Origin: Amblyomma americanum | Lineage: Eukaryota; Arthropoda; Arachnida; Ixodida; Ixodidae | DNA: 64,000 nt | Direction of reading: 5' to 3' | Assembly: GCF_052857255.1 (NCBI RefSeq) | Contig: NC_135497.1 | Coordinates: forward strand, 181,631,478 to 181,695,477 | Program-made: the position numbers and the translations under genes | Notes under the pieces: model-generated | Told to the model about the DNA's origin: nothing | Seen by the model: only the letters and a program-made list of their open reading frames with translations | Database searches by the model: none | Part shown: positions 42,896-54,116 of the stretch, piece by piece | How positions within the stretch are numbered: position 1 is the first letter of the stretch | How the letters are laid out: each line of letters opens with the position of its first letter

Positions 42896-44431
42896 CTAAC
42901 CCAGGCTAGACAGGAGGCATTTCCGCGGGGGATTCATGAAGGCCTTCGACCTGCAGCGAAAGGCCTCGGCAAACTGCGGCGTATTGCGCAGCGGTCCGTT
43001 GACGCGGAACCAGGCCGGGCTCTTGATTTCGTTCGCTGCGTTCCAACGCACCAGCCCGGGCGTGATGTTCTCGCAAAGACTGGCCGCGTAGTAGACGAAG
43101 AAGAGCCGCGGTGCGTCCAGCAGGTCCCCCTTGCTGGTGCTTATCCGCAGAGATGTGTCCGTCTTGCGCAGGTAAAACTGAAAGGCCTCGTACGCCAGTG
43201 GCAGGGCCAGTCCGTCCCACAGGTCCTGCACTGGCCAGCTGCCGTTGCCAGGACGCGGAACCTTGCGTTGCCACGCCATACGGTCGTAGTCATGCGCGAG
43301 GCAGCTGCGCGCGCTGGCGAAGCTTCTCACGAACTTGCGCTGGTGCCTGCGTCCCTGGTCGTACGCGAGCGTCCACGAGTGCAGCACATCGAAGAGGCGA
43401 CCGTAGATCCGGGGCGCGATTCTAGCGATTTGCAGAGCGCCCGTCGTCGTGTCGTTGTAGACGTTCAGGCTGAACGTGGCTGGGGGAATTTCGAGCGTGC
43501 GGTATGGGTAAACCAGCGTTGGCTCGCTGCTCAGGAAACCGCCCCGCCACAGCCAAGACAACCTTCGACGCGATGAGTTCGTCAGCCACTGGTGCACAGT
43601 AGCGGACGCGGACGGGCTGGCATTCTGGTAAGCCTCTTGCGCGTACTGGACTCGCACCGAGCCGTTAAGGAGCATGGCGGGGAACAGCGGCTCCCAGACG
43701 ATTGCATCGAGTCCTGTGATAAGGCGGCCTCGGAGGGCATTGCTGAAGACTTGAACCTTGAGCACATGATCACGGAAGACTTCGCGAAGTCGAGACAGAA
43801 GCCAGTGAATGAACTGTTGACCACCTAAGACGCTTTCAGAGAAGCCCCTGGACAAGAATAGGGGAATATTGGGTTCGAAACGGTTTAAAATCCTAAGGCA
43901 GGCTTTCGACTGGCGAAGAGGGCGATGAACTTCTGGAAATGTGGCGTAACCGACGGAACCAAAACTATCCCTAACACGGCTGTTCGAACTCAGGGGCAAC
44001 AGAAGAAGTGAAAGGCGGAAGAGCATGTAGTGGATCAGTTCTTTGGATGATGGCAGAGCGTCTTCAACGGCGAGTCCAAACACGTACTCGGGAGCACCAA
44101 GGATCACTGTGGTCGACTTGCTGATGGTCTCGTCTCCAAACGCCGCGCGCAAGAGGGGTAGCCATTCAATCCTTTGCATCACTGGTAATTGAGAGACCTG
44201 TAAGGTCGGACATCTGTCGATATTGTCATCATCGCGGCGCCGGAAAAAGCTGGCCAACCGCTTCTCCAAAACAAACACGTCAGTCTTGAAGCTCCTTCTG
44301 AAGTATGCCAGCAACGGCTCGAAGTATTGTCTCAAGAACTGCTCGTCCTGTGCACTTTGCTTGGAACGAACAAGGACAGTATTGGGCTGCTGAATAACAA
44401 GCAGAGTACCATTTCCAGAGGCAGATTCCAC
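42896..44431 (-). CDS. M13 (neprilysin/ECE-like) protein, exon 2; pseudopeptidase
   Basis: Exon 2 encodes 511 residues and starts VESASGNGTLLVIQQP at a clear acceptor (tttatttcag before 44431). It holds the rest of the M13 ectodomain. The C-terminal block is complete: NEIKSPAWFRVNGPLRNT, then FAEAFRCRSKAFMNPPRKC, the substrate-pocket and disulfide region of the family. The zinc site is gone. The family motif HExxH is HSWTL (exon residues 351-355, protein about 632-636, in GRLFDVLHSWTLAYDQGR), and ExxAD is DLWDG (protein about 684-688). The NAYY-type substrate strand before it is also not conserved. The frame is open and the fold residues are kept, so this is likely an expressed, catalytically dead ectodomain and not a decaying pseudogene. 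The same frame stays open upstream to 44665, but that part is intron. Confidence 0.85.
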   Translation of the reverse strand: MESASGNGTLLVIQQPNTVLVRSKQSAQDEQFLRQYFEPLLAYFRRSFKTDVFVLEKRLASFFRRRDDDNIDRCPTLQVSQLPVMQRIEWLPLLRAAFGDETISKSTTVILGAPEYVFGLAVEDALPSSKELIHYMLFRLSLLLLPLSSNSRVRDSFGSVGYATFPEVHRPLRQSKACLRILNRFEPNIPLFLSRGFSESVLGGQQFIHWLLSRLREVFRDHVLKVQVFSNALRGRLITGLDAIVWEPLFPAMLLNGSVRVQYAQEAYQNASPSASATVHQWLTNSSRRRLSWLWRGGFLSSEPTLVYPYRTLEIPPATFSLNVYNDTTTGALQIARIAPRIYGRLFDVLHSWTLAYDQGRRHQRKFVRSFASARSCLAHDYDRMAWQRKVPRPGNGSWPVQDLWDGLALPLAYEAFQFYLRKTDTSLRISTSKGDLLDAPRLFFVYYAASLCENITPGLVRWNAANEIKSPAWFRVNGPLRNTPQFAEAFRCRSKAFMNPPRKCLLSSLG

Positions 44432-45324
44432 CTGAAATAAAGAACATTGCGGCACGTTAGTACAGTCCCGGCGCCATTGAGCGTTTTCCCAGAAAATGTA
44501 TTGCGATTTAAATACTGTTTTTTCCTTCATCGACTGTAGGCAACTGGTAGGCAAGTGCTGACTTCGTTCTTTAATTTCTTGCATTCTTGAATGAATGCGA
44601 GAGACTGCGACTAAAACCACACAGACGTATACAGTTGACAATAGCAGCAATCTTTGAATTTTCACTATGCTTGCTTCATGTGTTTATTGCGTTTAAGCCG
44701 AGCGAATAACTGTAATAGCATCAACGGGTTTGTTTACAGCCGCCGCTGCGGCTGCAAACCGTAACTACGAATACCGACAACTGCTAACTGGTTACTGCTC
44801 TGACCTTCATTGTTCTGAGTACTATTGTAAATACGATGATAGCGTTGCAGCTGCTGGTAGGGCAAGAGTTGCCTTGTACACGACTGGTATGGCGTGCAGG
44901 TTTGGTCGACCATGATGGAAGTGTTACATATATGAACTCCACTTTGATAAGCACTGATGTTTCTCGCGATATGATTGGATATGAACAACGTATGTCTAGT
45001 GGAGCGACAAGGGAAAATACGTCCGACATGGACGCAACCAGTGGCTTTCAAGGCGGCAGATGAAGCGAGAGCTGCCGCTGGTGTCAGCATTGATGGTGAG
45101 AACGAACATGGGAAATTAAGAGCGAGTGCGCAGCGGTCAAGGTCCTCTCGGAAACTAGCCCTTGCTTCCTTGCACTGAAAGAGCTCTCGTTGTAAGTTCT
45201 TGCGCTTTGCTTATTCTCACTTAAACTCGCGAAAAGGGAGAGAAGTGAGGCGCTTCTCTGGGGAGGTGGCTCCCTGCAGGGGCTGTCTGTCCGTCAGGAC
45301 GCGTATGGAGAAAATGCTGCTTAT

Positions 45325-45605
45325 TTACAGTTTGGCGTTCGACTACTGAGTCCAAGGTCGCGGGATTAAATTACGGCCACGGCGGCCGCATTTTGGGGTA
45401 GCCATTCAATCCTTTGCATTACTGGTAATTGAGAGACCTGTATGGGCGGACATCTGTTGATAGTGTTACCATTGCGGCGCCGGAAAAAGCTGGTCAACCG
45501 CGATGTCGGGGCATGGTAAAAGAAACAGGTGGTCGAAATTAATTCATAGCCCTCCACTACAGTGTCCTTCATAGCCCACGTGCGGCTTCAGGGCGTTAAA
45601 CTCAC
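45325..45605 (+). mobile_element. SINE variant with captured M13 exon fragment, copy I
   Basis: The head (gtttggcgttcgactactga, B-box-like cgcgggattaaat) lies at 45325-45395. The body end (gtggtcgaaattaattcata, gccctccactacag) lies at 45530-45605. In place of the usual SINE middle is a copy of M13 exon 2 sequence, so the unit is a chimera. Confidence 0.75.
45396..45501 (-). pseudogene. Copied fragment of M13 exon 2
   Basis: The 106 bases match 44157-44262 of exon 2 at roughly nine of ten positions in direct orientation (both contain gtagccattcaatcctttgc and actggtaattgagagacctg). On the minus strand both encode QVSQLPVMQRIEWLP. It is far too short to function. It probably arrived with the surrounding SINE. 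Confidence 0.85.
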
Positions 45606-45610
45606 ATATA

Positions 45611-46690
45611 TTTTTACGATTCGGTTTGAAAACTCGCATCTCCATGCAATTTTCTCTTTCTTGAGGCGTGCACTAGCGCATAACAACGTCCGAGGGTGAG
45701 ATGATTATTTCTTAAATTCAGGGAAGAGCAGGGCTTCAGCAGACGAGTGCTGAATGCGACGAAGCGGTAATGGGCGAAAGCCACAGGGCATGCGCGGTTC
45801 TATGTAATATTGAGGCTGCTGTGCTGATTACTTAATTTACAGAAAATTTAATTACTATTCAGTCTCTTTTCCTGGCGAGAACCGAAGAAGAGCATCGACC
45901 CTCTCCTTCTCCCATTCCTGTGCTTTGACGAAAAGCTTCTTCACGCATTGCTTTACGACTATACCGCATCGTTCCTCTGAGGACATATACGCTCGTGGAC
46001 TGCCTCTCCGTGTATTCTCACAGCCAACAGGTAAAATTACTTTACTGTTGGGCTCAATGTACTCAGCAATACCTGGAACACTTTACTAGTGTCTAATTTG
46101 ATGTGTCAGGCCGATACCAGACACCTCTACCTATTAAATAGCTCGTTACCAGATTTAACAAGCGCCCGATCCCCCGCCGTTAATCTAAAGACATCCTCCG
46201 AATCCCCACCCTCCACCTCATCATTACGCAGATAAGAAAAACCGCATAGCTGTTCTTGCAAGAACACGGGGATTAACGCACAGTTAGAAAACGAATCTTG
46301 ATGATTAACAAATAGAGGTAGCAAATAAGTTCAGCGTAGCGTTTCTTACCCCTTTCTCCATTTAATAAAGAACCCGCGCTATTGTAAATTCTGAGGGTAA
46401 ATAGTGGAGCAGATCAGCAGCATACCTTGGGGTCTGACTAGAATGAAAACATCTGTCGAGGTCTTATGTAACATAATAAGCGCAAAAAAAAAAGAACGAC
46501 GCCGAGTCGTTCCTTTCCGATTAACCAAGACGCGGCCATTAAGACTAAGACCTCTAAGCGAGGGCTCCGCAATCTCACACATGAACTTCTGGGTATTCAC
46601 TCCCAAAAATTTATTTGACACATTATTTTTCGTGTACGTGATTGCGCAAAACGTTTGGCATCTGTGATTAATGACTAAAAAGGTGCTTGT
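45611..46690. other. Intronic stretch without recognised features
   Basis: No repeat or coding block recognised. Confidence 0.4.
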
Positions 46691-46691
46691 A

Positions 46692-46890
46692 TGTGGGGTT
46701 TAACGTCCAAGCTGCACATGGGCTATGAGAGACGCTGTAGTGGAGGGCTCTGGGGTTCTTCCACGAGAACTAATACCGCATAGCACACGGACGTTTTTGT
46801 ATTTCGCCTCCACCGAAGGGCTGCCGCCATGGCCGGGATTCGATCCCGCGACCTTGGGATCAGCTACCGAACGCCAAACAATACGGCCGG
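46692..46890 (-). mobile_element. tRNA-derived SINE variant, copy J (intronic)
   Basis: On the minus strand the B box is gggatcgaatcccgg (about 46846) and the head end is at ccggccgtattgtttggcg. The body has acgctgtagtggagggctct and the tail begins at ggacgttaaacccc. It is close to copy I and the A/B sub-family in its tail. Confidence 0.8.
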
Positions 46891-47685
46891 TAATGACTGA
46901 AAAGGCAACGACTGCACAGCGCTAACAGACGGGTCTGAAGAGAACACACACAGATGTTCCCGTCTGCTACCACTGTTCAGTTGTTTTCATCAACATGCAT
47001 CAACATGCTCTTCCAAAAATAAATAAAACGAACATATATCAGGCGACCAAGATTTTCCGGATTTAAGTCAGCTGTACGTTGGGGTTATGGTGAGGTTAGA
47101 GGGATTTGTTTCCAAAAAGAATTCTCGATTTCTACATTGAAATAACCCAGTAGAACGATCCGACTCTGACTGCGATTACACCCGGGGCACGCGGCCGCTC
47201 TTTTTCCCGAAGCGTTGTGTGCTATGCGATAAGTGCAAGTGCGCTGTTCCCACTGTTGTTGCACAGCACAGAGCGCAGCGCACAGCAGCAGATCAGCGCA
47301 GAGCCTGCGCACCTATGCGGACGGCGAAAGTCGTGAAACCGGCCAAACGTCGGGCACACGCACGTGTCAAAACGTCTACTCTTTGGACAGACGCGAGCAA
47401 ATGCAGACAGCATCGCGCTACCGTGTCCAGTCTGCTTGCACCAGGCAAACGCAACAGTCCAGTGAGATGGCGACGCCCAGAGAGCTCTTATTGTAACCGT
47501 CTGTACAGCCAGCGCTGTAAAGCACGACAATTAAACGCCTCTGACTGTGAGCTCCAGAGAGATTCCCCTAAAGATTGGAATTTCGGATTCTTCGGATAAT
47601 TCCCTGCTTATCTCGTTCATCTTAGCAATGAATATGTGCATAGAGTGCCGGCAAGTGTCGCCGAGGATTGGGTTAACCGACCAAC
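46891..47685. other. Intronic stretch without recognised features
   Basis: Frames at 47219-47599 overlap the exon 1 read-through region and show no domain. Confidence 0.4.
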
Positions 47686-48528
47686 CTTGGTGAGTCGGAA
47701 GACGATGTCGATGGCCAGGTCTCGCTGCAGGTTTCCCAGCACCTGCGATAGCTGTGCAGCCGCCATTTTGCTGCCAGTCGTGGTGTTCCAACCACTGAGG
47801 CCGAGAGACTTCTGGAACAGGCTCATGAGTTCGTAGTAGAGGCGCTCTTCGGGCGCCAGACACTCGTTGAAGAAGCGACGCAAGTTGGCGAATCCCCCAC
47901 GATCGTCCTGGATGGCCGTGACGAGAGTGTTGGTGTAGACCTCCAGCATCAGGTCGTCCACCGAGACGCCCAGCTGGCCCGGCTGTAGCGGGTGCGCATG
48001 GACCCAGTTGCTGCACACGTGCTCGTAGAAATCGTCGCAAGGGTCCAGCGTGGCGTTCAGCTGGCGCAGCAGCAGCCGCGACTGTTCGAGGCACGTTGCC
48101 GAGGCGCACGGGCCCCAGGGCACGTCGGCATCGATGGCGTCGGAGTTGTCGACGCGAGCCGTCGTCGTCGGCGCCTGGCTGGCCCTGCTCGGCCGCACCG
48201 GAGACCACAGGGCGAGGAGCAGGGAAGGCGCGTCCGGCGTCGCCACCCATACGAAGGTGGTGATCACCACCGAACCGAGCAAGAAAGCGAGCAGAAAGAT
48301 GGCCGCCTCCCAGCAGACGGCCACCCAGTTGCAGAGCCGTTTCCTCACGCGGATGTCTTCGGGGGCCGAGGGCGCGGTGTTTGCAGCCGTCTCGGCGGCC
48401 ACACTCTCCTCGGACTGCGGCGACGAGGTCTCACTCTCCGACTCGGACTTTCCAGGGCTGCTGAACTCCTCTTCGCTCACAGGGCTCTGGCACTGGGGCT
48501 CGTCTGCGGCTGGGGAGTTGTCGCTCAT
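47686..48528 (-). CDS. M13 (neprilysin/ECE-like) protein, exon 1
   Basis: Exon 1 encodes 281 residues from MSDNSPAADEP (A at -3 of the ATG). Residues 1-65 are an acidic, Ser/Glu-rich cytoplasmic tail, ending in the basic RVRKRLC. Residues 71-97 form one membrane anchor (AAIFLLAFLLGSVVITTFVW), giving the type II topology of the family. The ectodomain begins with the conserved CASATCLEQSRLLLRQLNAT and LDPCDDFYEHVCSNWV, the M13 N-terminal signature. The exon ends DIVFRLTK at a donor at 47686/47685 and joins exon 2 at 44431, for a total of about 792 residues, normal for the family. N-glycosylation sites are present (for example LNATL and WNTTT). Active family members cleave peptides outside cells, but exon 2 shows that this one lacks the zinc site. 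Confidence 0.85.
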
Positions 48529-49023
48529 GCTTGTTCGTGGGGGGAAAAATGGTAGGATGCAGGGTATGAGCTAACGGCGGCCGTTGTCAACACCTCGCTG
48601 TCGGGTTTCTTGCGCTTGAAGTGCGTGGCGCGTGTCCTCGACTTCGTCTTCCGCATGCAGCTGAGCCAGAACGAGCGCGGTTCTCGCACTCGATGCATCG
48701 CTAGCGAAAGAGCCGTCTTGCTTGCGGGTGAAGCCTCGGATTAACTCGGGTAAGCTCGGAGAAGCGTCGCACTGGCTGCCTCCACTGGGAGGGGTGCGTC
48801 GCGGGCGCGACAAACGAGAAACGCGGTTGCGTACACAACAGCATGGAGGTGCCAGAAAGAAGAGGCGGAAGATGAAGTCGCCAGAGCGATGCGTCGATGT
48901 GTTCTTAATGCTTGAATGTGCGGGGCAGCCCGGCCAATCCCCCACTGTGGGTATAGGCTATTCCACCAGGGGCCAACAACAACGAATATCCTAAAGACCT
49001 ATCAGTTCTAGTTAACCATTCTA
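48529..49023. other. 5' flank and leader of the M13 gene
   Basis: G+C-rich, with an open minus-strand frame (48571-48945) that has no domain and is probably leader or promoter DNA. No TATA box was seen. Confidence 0.45.
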
Positions 49024-50640
49024 CTAAAGGTCCTTGGACACCATATGAGTGGCGCCTTGCCTGAAAAGCAAGGGGAGGGTTTTACTTTATACAATATGCG
49101 CCCTATTTTTTTTTTAAATCGAGCCTATAGCGAAATTGGTGCTAAGGTCTTGCTCAGCCGTGTCATGTCTTTCCTTTCTGCGAATAATATACTGGGTCTG
49201 TGTCAAAATGGTTTCAGGCCGGGCTGCTCTATTCGGTGTGCACATACTAACCTCGACAGTCATATTAAGTTAGCTCGCAACAGTAAACAGTTCGCCGCGC
49301 TTATCACTCTGGATGTCAGTAAACCTATACGACAGTGTTGATCACTCGACGCTGTTGCACAGATTACAAGACCTTAATTTCCTAAACTATTTGTAGCCTG
49401 TACCTCTGCTTTCTTGGAAAACAGATAATATTATTGTTGGCAAAACAGTGTTTCCTCTAGGAGATTTCGACAGACAAAAGGCGTACGCAAGGTCGGTTCT
49501 ATCCCCTGTTCTCTTTAACAACTTTCTTAGCTCCATTCCATGTATTCATAATGTGAATTCTTATGAGTATCGCATTTTTTTTTGCCTCCGCGAGTGCAAC
49601 TCACTCTCTTTATCAGACTCTGCAGACTTACCCCAATGTTCTTGACAGCATTTTAGGAAGAATTCATCTGTCCCTCAATGTGAATAAATGCGCATTGTTG
49701 GTTTTTCCTGTTTCTCATCCTGTAAATACCTGCGTAGCACAGATCTATCACACTCCACCGTCTGGGTGCGCATACTTTTCACGCATTTGTGGGGTTGCAA
49801 TGGCGTGAATTACGGACAAGAAAACATACCCTTATGGGTGCAAGTTTGTTTAGAGCGTATCACATTGCGAAATTTAGAGTAAGCGAACTATTCCGGAAGT
49901 TTAGCATCTAATGGTGTCGCGAAAAATGTAGGCCTGTAAAAAAATGGTTGTTTCAACACACAATTAGCGTGTGGATAAGCAAAGTGGTTTAATGATACCG
50001 ATTTTGCCAGTCTTTTGCAATGTACTAGGAAATTTAAGCGACCACTTCAGTCTCGACCACCTCAGTCTCAGAAGCGAGCGGCCGTTAGGTTACGGGTCAT
50101 CACTCATGGCATGGCAACTATAGATGATTCAGCGGACGTCTTTATTCAGACAAATATGGCATCTTACCGCACTGATTAGACTGCATTGTTAAGACCTCAT
50201 CGCCCGGAGGCCCTTCATTCATACTAACAGGCTCCGCCGACATTCATTTTGGTTAAATTCCTTGACCCTTTCTCTAGAAAACCGCAGACATCGATTACGC
50301 AAAAGATGCGCAGCTATGCTGCACTAAACTAATGCAGTGCAGCATGTGCCTCTGTTTTCCACTAACACCTGCATCCCAAGCGCCGCAATGCTTAACAAAG
50401 CTATCCAAAGAGATGTTACAAATTACAGAAGGAAGGGACTACTTGTAAAAAGTATACATGCGCCTTTTGCGACAGCGCATTATTCACACTTAAGGCGTTT
50501 CTTGAAAAGATGATGTGCAGTATTCGCCAGTGCAGGCTGCTTCATCCTATGATCGTTGTTAATAAAAGTAGCCTTTCAATGTATCGTCTTAAATCTCACT
50601 ACAAAGTTCACTCGGAGGTCATTCAAAAATGCTAAATATC
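49024..50640 (+). mobile_element. LINE reverse transcriptase remnant (I-like)
   Basis: Blocks in order are LYNMRPIFFLNRAYSEIGAK, LGLCQNGFRPGCSIRCAHTN, AALITLDVSKP and, after a frameshift, SVDHST. SVLSPVLFNNFLSSIP follows near 49495, and LSLNVNKCALLVFPVS at 49673. The catalytic YADD is lost (YEYRIFF). The C-terminal part to 50640 is heavily decayed. It is 5' truncated with no target duplication seen. Confidence 0.75.
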
Positions 50641-50669
50641 AGGACAGGAGAGGAAGAGGCAGAGGCAAA

Positions 50670-50842
50670 GTCGTCGTAGTGGACGCTGCTGATTAATTTC
50701 GACCTCAGTGGGCAATTTAACGTGCACTGACATAGGTAGTGCAACACTCGGGCGCCTTTTGCATTTCGTCTCCATCGAAATGCCGCGGCCGCGATTCTAC
50801 CTTGCGTTCAGCAGCTGAACGCCACGACCAGTTAGCCACCGT
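50670..50842 (-). mobile_element. tRNA-derived SINE, decayed copy K
   Basis: On the minus strand a decayed head (ggtggctaactggtcgtgg) and body (gtgcactgacat, gaaattaatc-like, cgtcgtagtggac) can be followed. Promoter boxes are degraded and no target duplication is visible. Confidence 0.65.
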
Positions 50843-51097
50843 TGGTTAAGTAACCGCCACAATTCGTATTTTTGGCGAATTAATCTATCCAAACGCAGCG
50901 ACTTTCGGAAAAACAATCGACTACATATCATGCAACTCAAATCTCACTCATGAAGCCTTTGCACAGCGGGAACACGACGCACGCATACGAGGGCATACCG
51001 GCAGTTGCGATGCTATGGCGTGAATTGTAGATCCCGAAACTCGCAGCCATGCATATAGTATACGTAAACGGAAGCGCCAACCCCATCGCGAATATCC
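50843..51097. other. No gene seen
   Basis: Nothing recognised after SINE K. Confidence 0.4.
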
Positions 51098-51523
51098 GTG
51101 GAACGCTGTATGACACGTTCATTCGGAAAGCGCGTCACACAGGGACGCGTTCACTCTTACACTGTTCCGGACAATGCCATGCTCTTCAAGGTGCAATTCC
51201 GGCACGAAATTTCAACGACCAACAGAGGATATGATTCGTTTACCTGCTTCTGTCGCAGGAATTGCGTGGAGCGTCATGTGATGTCATTTTTCGCATTGGC
51301 CGGCTGTGACATTCCATTCGCACGAAAACCGACATCGCGCGACACGTATGTACTATCCAAGAACAACGAGCCGTCCATGTCTGGCTACGGAGGCGCACTT
51401 CATTGCGTGCGGACAACGTTCCGAATAAGTCACATTTTCAGACTTCGCAATTCGGCGTTTCTTCCGAAGCTCCAAAACTCTCTGGGACTTCGAAATTTCT
51501 CACCTGCATATCCATCGGTTTAA
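51098..51523 (+). other. Unrecognised 141-residue open frame
   Basis: A longer than average frame in this AT-rich zone. It starts MERCMTRSFGKRVTQG and is Cys-containing (SFTCFCRRNCVERHV, LAGCDIPFARKPTS). No signal peptide, membrane segment or family motif is recognised. The cysteine spacing does not match a domain I know. It may be a chance frame, a transposon remnant or an exon of an unrecognised gene. Confidence 0.2.
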
Positions 51524-53923
51524 AACGCTGTGAATGAAAACTATAAATATTCAGCTTACCGATAAATTAAAAATACCCCTGAGTGTATTAAATAACCGCC
51601 AATAGTACAAAGCGAGATGATTCAGTATATGTTTTTTTAAATATTGGTGTTTGGTGAAACGCCCTGTACATATATGCTAGCTTACGTATCGATCACCCGC
51701 ACTGTCTCATTTGCGGCTTCTTATTGAAAGAAGAGGAAGTTTCACGCTTTGCATTTAAGAATCTAATTACCTGCACCGATTATGGCGGTCAAGCGTTGTG
51801 TGTTTTGCTCATTCGCAACCATGTGTTTCTTATCACACTGCCTTTCTTCTCGGGGGAAAATCCGTAGCCAGTTAACGATCAAGTATTCGTTCTTTTCAAA
51901 TAAAAAGAAGTGTGTTTGCTTTTTACACCACACGGAGTTAGCATACACAGACGTAATTTCACTTTGAAATTCTGTCGAAATCTGCAATATTTCCTCTGCG
52001 ACCTTATCCTACATTCGTATAAATAATAGAGGTTATAGATGGAACTTGCAACATCACTTCTACTCTTCAATGTCTCATTATAGAAGCTTGAATTCACAGT
52101 CACTGAAATTATCCAGTTTCTAAAAGGGCGTTTCGCATAAAAAATTCTAGCTCTGACAAGAAACGCATTAATACGCCGTACCTTTCTTTGCTGGCGGAAT
52201 ATTTTATGAGCTCTCGGCTCGAGAAGTACATTGTCTCGGATTAGCTTTGTCGCATCGTATAGTCACGCTCACGAGTCGAAAGCGCCCAGAATCGCTAATA
52301 TCCTGGAAAATTATGTGGGCTCAGGCTACAGACGTTACCACAGACTAAACTTTCGCGCAACATGACCACTAATAGACAGCCGTCGACTCTGCACTTTCAG
52401 GGGATGGAAATATCACAAGTAAATAAATATTCAGTAAAGAACGTCATATCTTATTAAGGCGCAATCCAACGTTTGTGGAAGTCCTTAATTATAATCATCG
52501 AACTTAGATGTCTGTGCGGCTAAAAAACGGATGAAGCTGCGGTGGAGGGGAGGAGAAGAGCTCAGTGGAACCTGGACTAGATATGTGTATAGGTACATGC
52601 AAAATTGGCCCCGTTTCGACGTGAGTTATCAGTACCGGTCGGTATTTACGCAAAACTTAATGCATATAAAAAGCACGGCGTCAGATGCACACTGGCGGTG
52701 AAACGTATGGGCCGTCCTGGTGTAGCGAATCGCGCCGAGGGGTGATGAGCGGCTCGGAAGGTTCTCGGGAATCTACTTACACGACACTTGTCCATGCTGT
52801 GCAGATGAGGACAAAGAAAAAAGTCCCGCTATCAGGAGTGGAGGCAATGCGTTCGACGGTGAACGTCTGTTAGAAAGCATCGTGCATTGCTGTTTTGTTC
52901 TTCTGCAGCCCGAAACGGAAACAAACAGGAAATAAAAGACGTGGATACTCTGAGGAAGGTTGGGCGCTTTCAGGTCTCGACAGGCGCTCCGCGTGCACCG
53001 TGCGGGCCCCAATCCTTTTCAACAACGACGACGGGGTCCGCAAGTTGGAGCCCTTCCGCCGAAACTTGAAAGGTGAAAGCAGCGAGTGACTTAAAAATCC
53101 CGTTTCCCTTTTTTGCTCTCTCCCTCGCCTTTTTTTTTTCTTTAATGCACTCCCGGCGAGGCCATGTATGAGGGAATGCCGTGCAAATTTAAGGCACACG
53201 CGCCCTCCCGGCCCCATAACTTTTTTAGTAGTCCCGACGGAGAACGACTAGCTGATATAAATACGCATTAGAGGGCGCTCCTAGATCCACGGTGCCTGCA
53301 CCTAAATAAGTAATGAGCATGGTATAAGATAGCAGCGAAGCCCGTAGATTCTCGTGTCATGCATCTGTAATACGCCGTATCGGAAAGGAAAATGGTGGAC
53401 GGCAGGGCAGAAAAGGGAGGGGGAGCGTGTATTCCGTAATAAAGCGGCAACGATGGGGGGCGCGCATCCCTCGGTGCCTATGCGAGCGAGGGCTCGACAA
53501 AAGATCCGCTCTCAAAGGCGACTCGAGTTGTCAGTTATGTGGGCCATAAAACCGCGGAGAAACGCGTCACTGCCGCGCTAAGCTGTGGCAATGCGGACTT
53601 TTCGAGACACGATTTCGGAATCGTTCGCTCCGAGTGCCCCCCCTGCCCACCTCCATCCACGTCTTTTTTGTGCTTCATGGATCTGGACGATGTCGCCAAG
53701 TGCGTCGCTCTTCTGACATATGGGCTGTTACAGTTGCAGCAACTCGTCGTGCAGAACTGCTACGAAGCCATGTTTCGCACCAGGCTTGGAGGGCGTCGTT
53801 TGCGATGCTTCGCTCGCCTTCGAAATTAAACTTCATCAAAACATAACGCAAAAAAGGTAGCATATGGCGTGCAGCAATACAATATCTAACGTATCTTATT
53901 CTAATCCCCCGTATGGCGCAGAA
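51524..53923. other. 2.4 kb without recognised features
   Basis: Only short frames. The frame 53539-53829 contains MDLDDVAKCVALLTYGLLQL and could be a transposase or gene start, but nothing supports it. Confidence 0.35.
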
Positions 53924-54116
53924 TTCCTTCCTTCCTTCCTTCCTTCCTTCCTTCCTTCCTTCCTTCCTTCCTTCCTTCCTTCCTTCCTTCCTTCCTTCCT
54001 TCCTTCCTTCCCTCCTTCCTTCCTTCCTTCCTTCCTTCCTTCCTTCCTTCCTTCCTTCCTTCCTTCCTTCCTTCCTTCCTTCCTTCCTTCCTTCCTTCTT
54101 TCTTTCTTTCTTTCTT
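53924..54116. repeat. (CCTT)n microsatellite, about 190 bp
   Basis: Nearly pure ccttccttcc repeats for about 170 bases with one ccc interruption near 54011, then (ttct)n to 54116. The long Pro-Ser-Phe-Leu and Lys-Glu-Gly-Arg frames here are artefacts of the repeat. Confidence 0.95.

Larger units (their letters stand above)
44432..47685 (-). other. Intron of the M13 gene (3.25 kb)
   Basis: The donor is AAG/GTTGGT at 47685 and the acceptor is TTTATTTCAG/GTG at 44432. Both fall in phase 0, and the joined protein reads FRLTK-VESASGNG, which fits the M13 alignment. The intron contains two SINE copies, a copied exon 2 fragment (45396-45501) and otherwise unrecognised DNA (45611-46690 and 46891-47685). 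Confidence 0.8.

Noticed and set aside
43111..43828. Plus-strand frames over M13 exon 2
   Set aside because: Antisense shadows of the M13 coding sequence.
44432..44665. Open frame upstream of M13 exon 2 starting MKIQRLLLLS, which looks like a signal anchor
   Set aside because: A strong splice acceptor (tttatttcag) lies at 44432, and exon 1 at 47686-48528 supplies the proper anchor and M13 N-terminal signature in phase. The frame is intron that happens to be open.
48571..48945. 124-codon minus-strand frame upstream of the M13 gene
   Set aside because: No domain, biased composition, and it ends before the M13 ATG. More likely leader or promoter DNA.
53539..53829. 96-codon frame with MDLDDVAKCVALLTYGLLQL as a possible gene start
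   Set aside because: No matching downstream exon or family was recognised. Support is too weak for a gene call.
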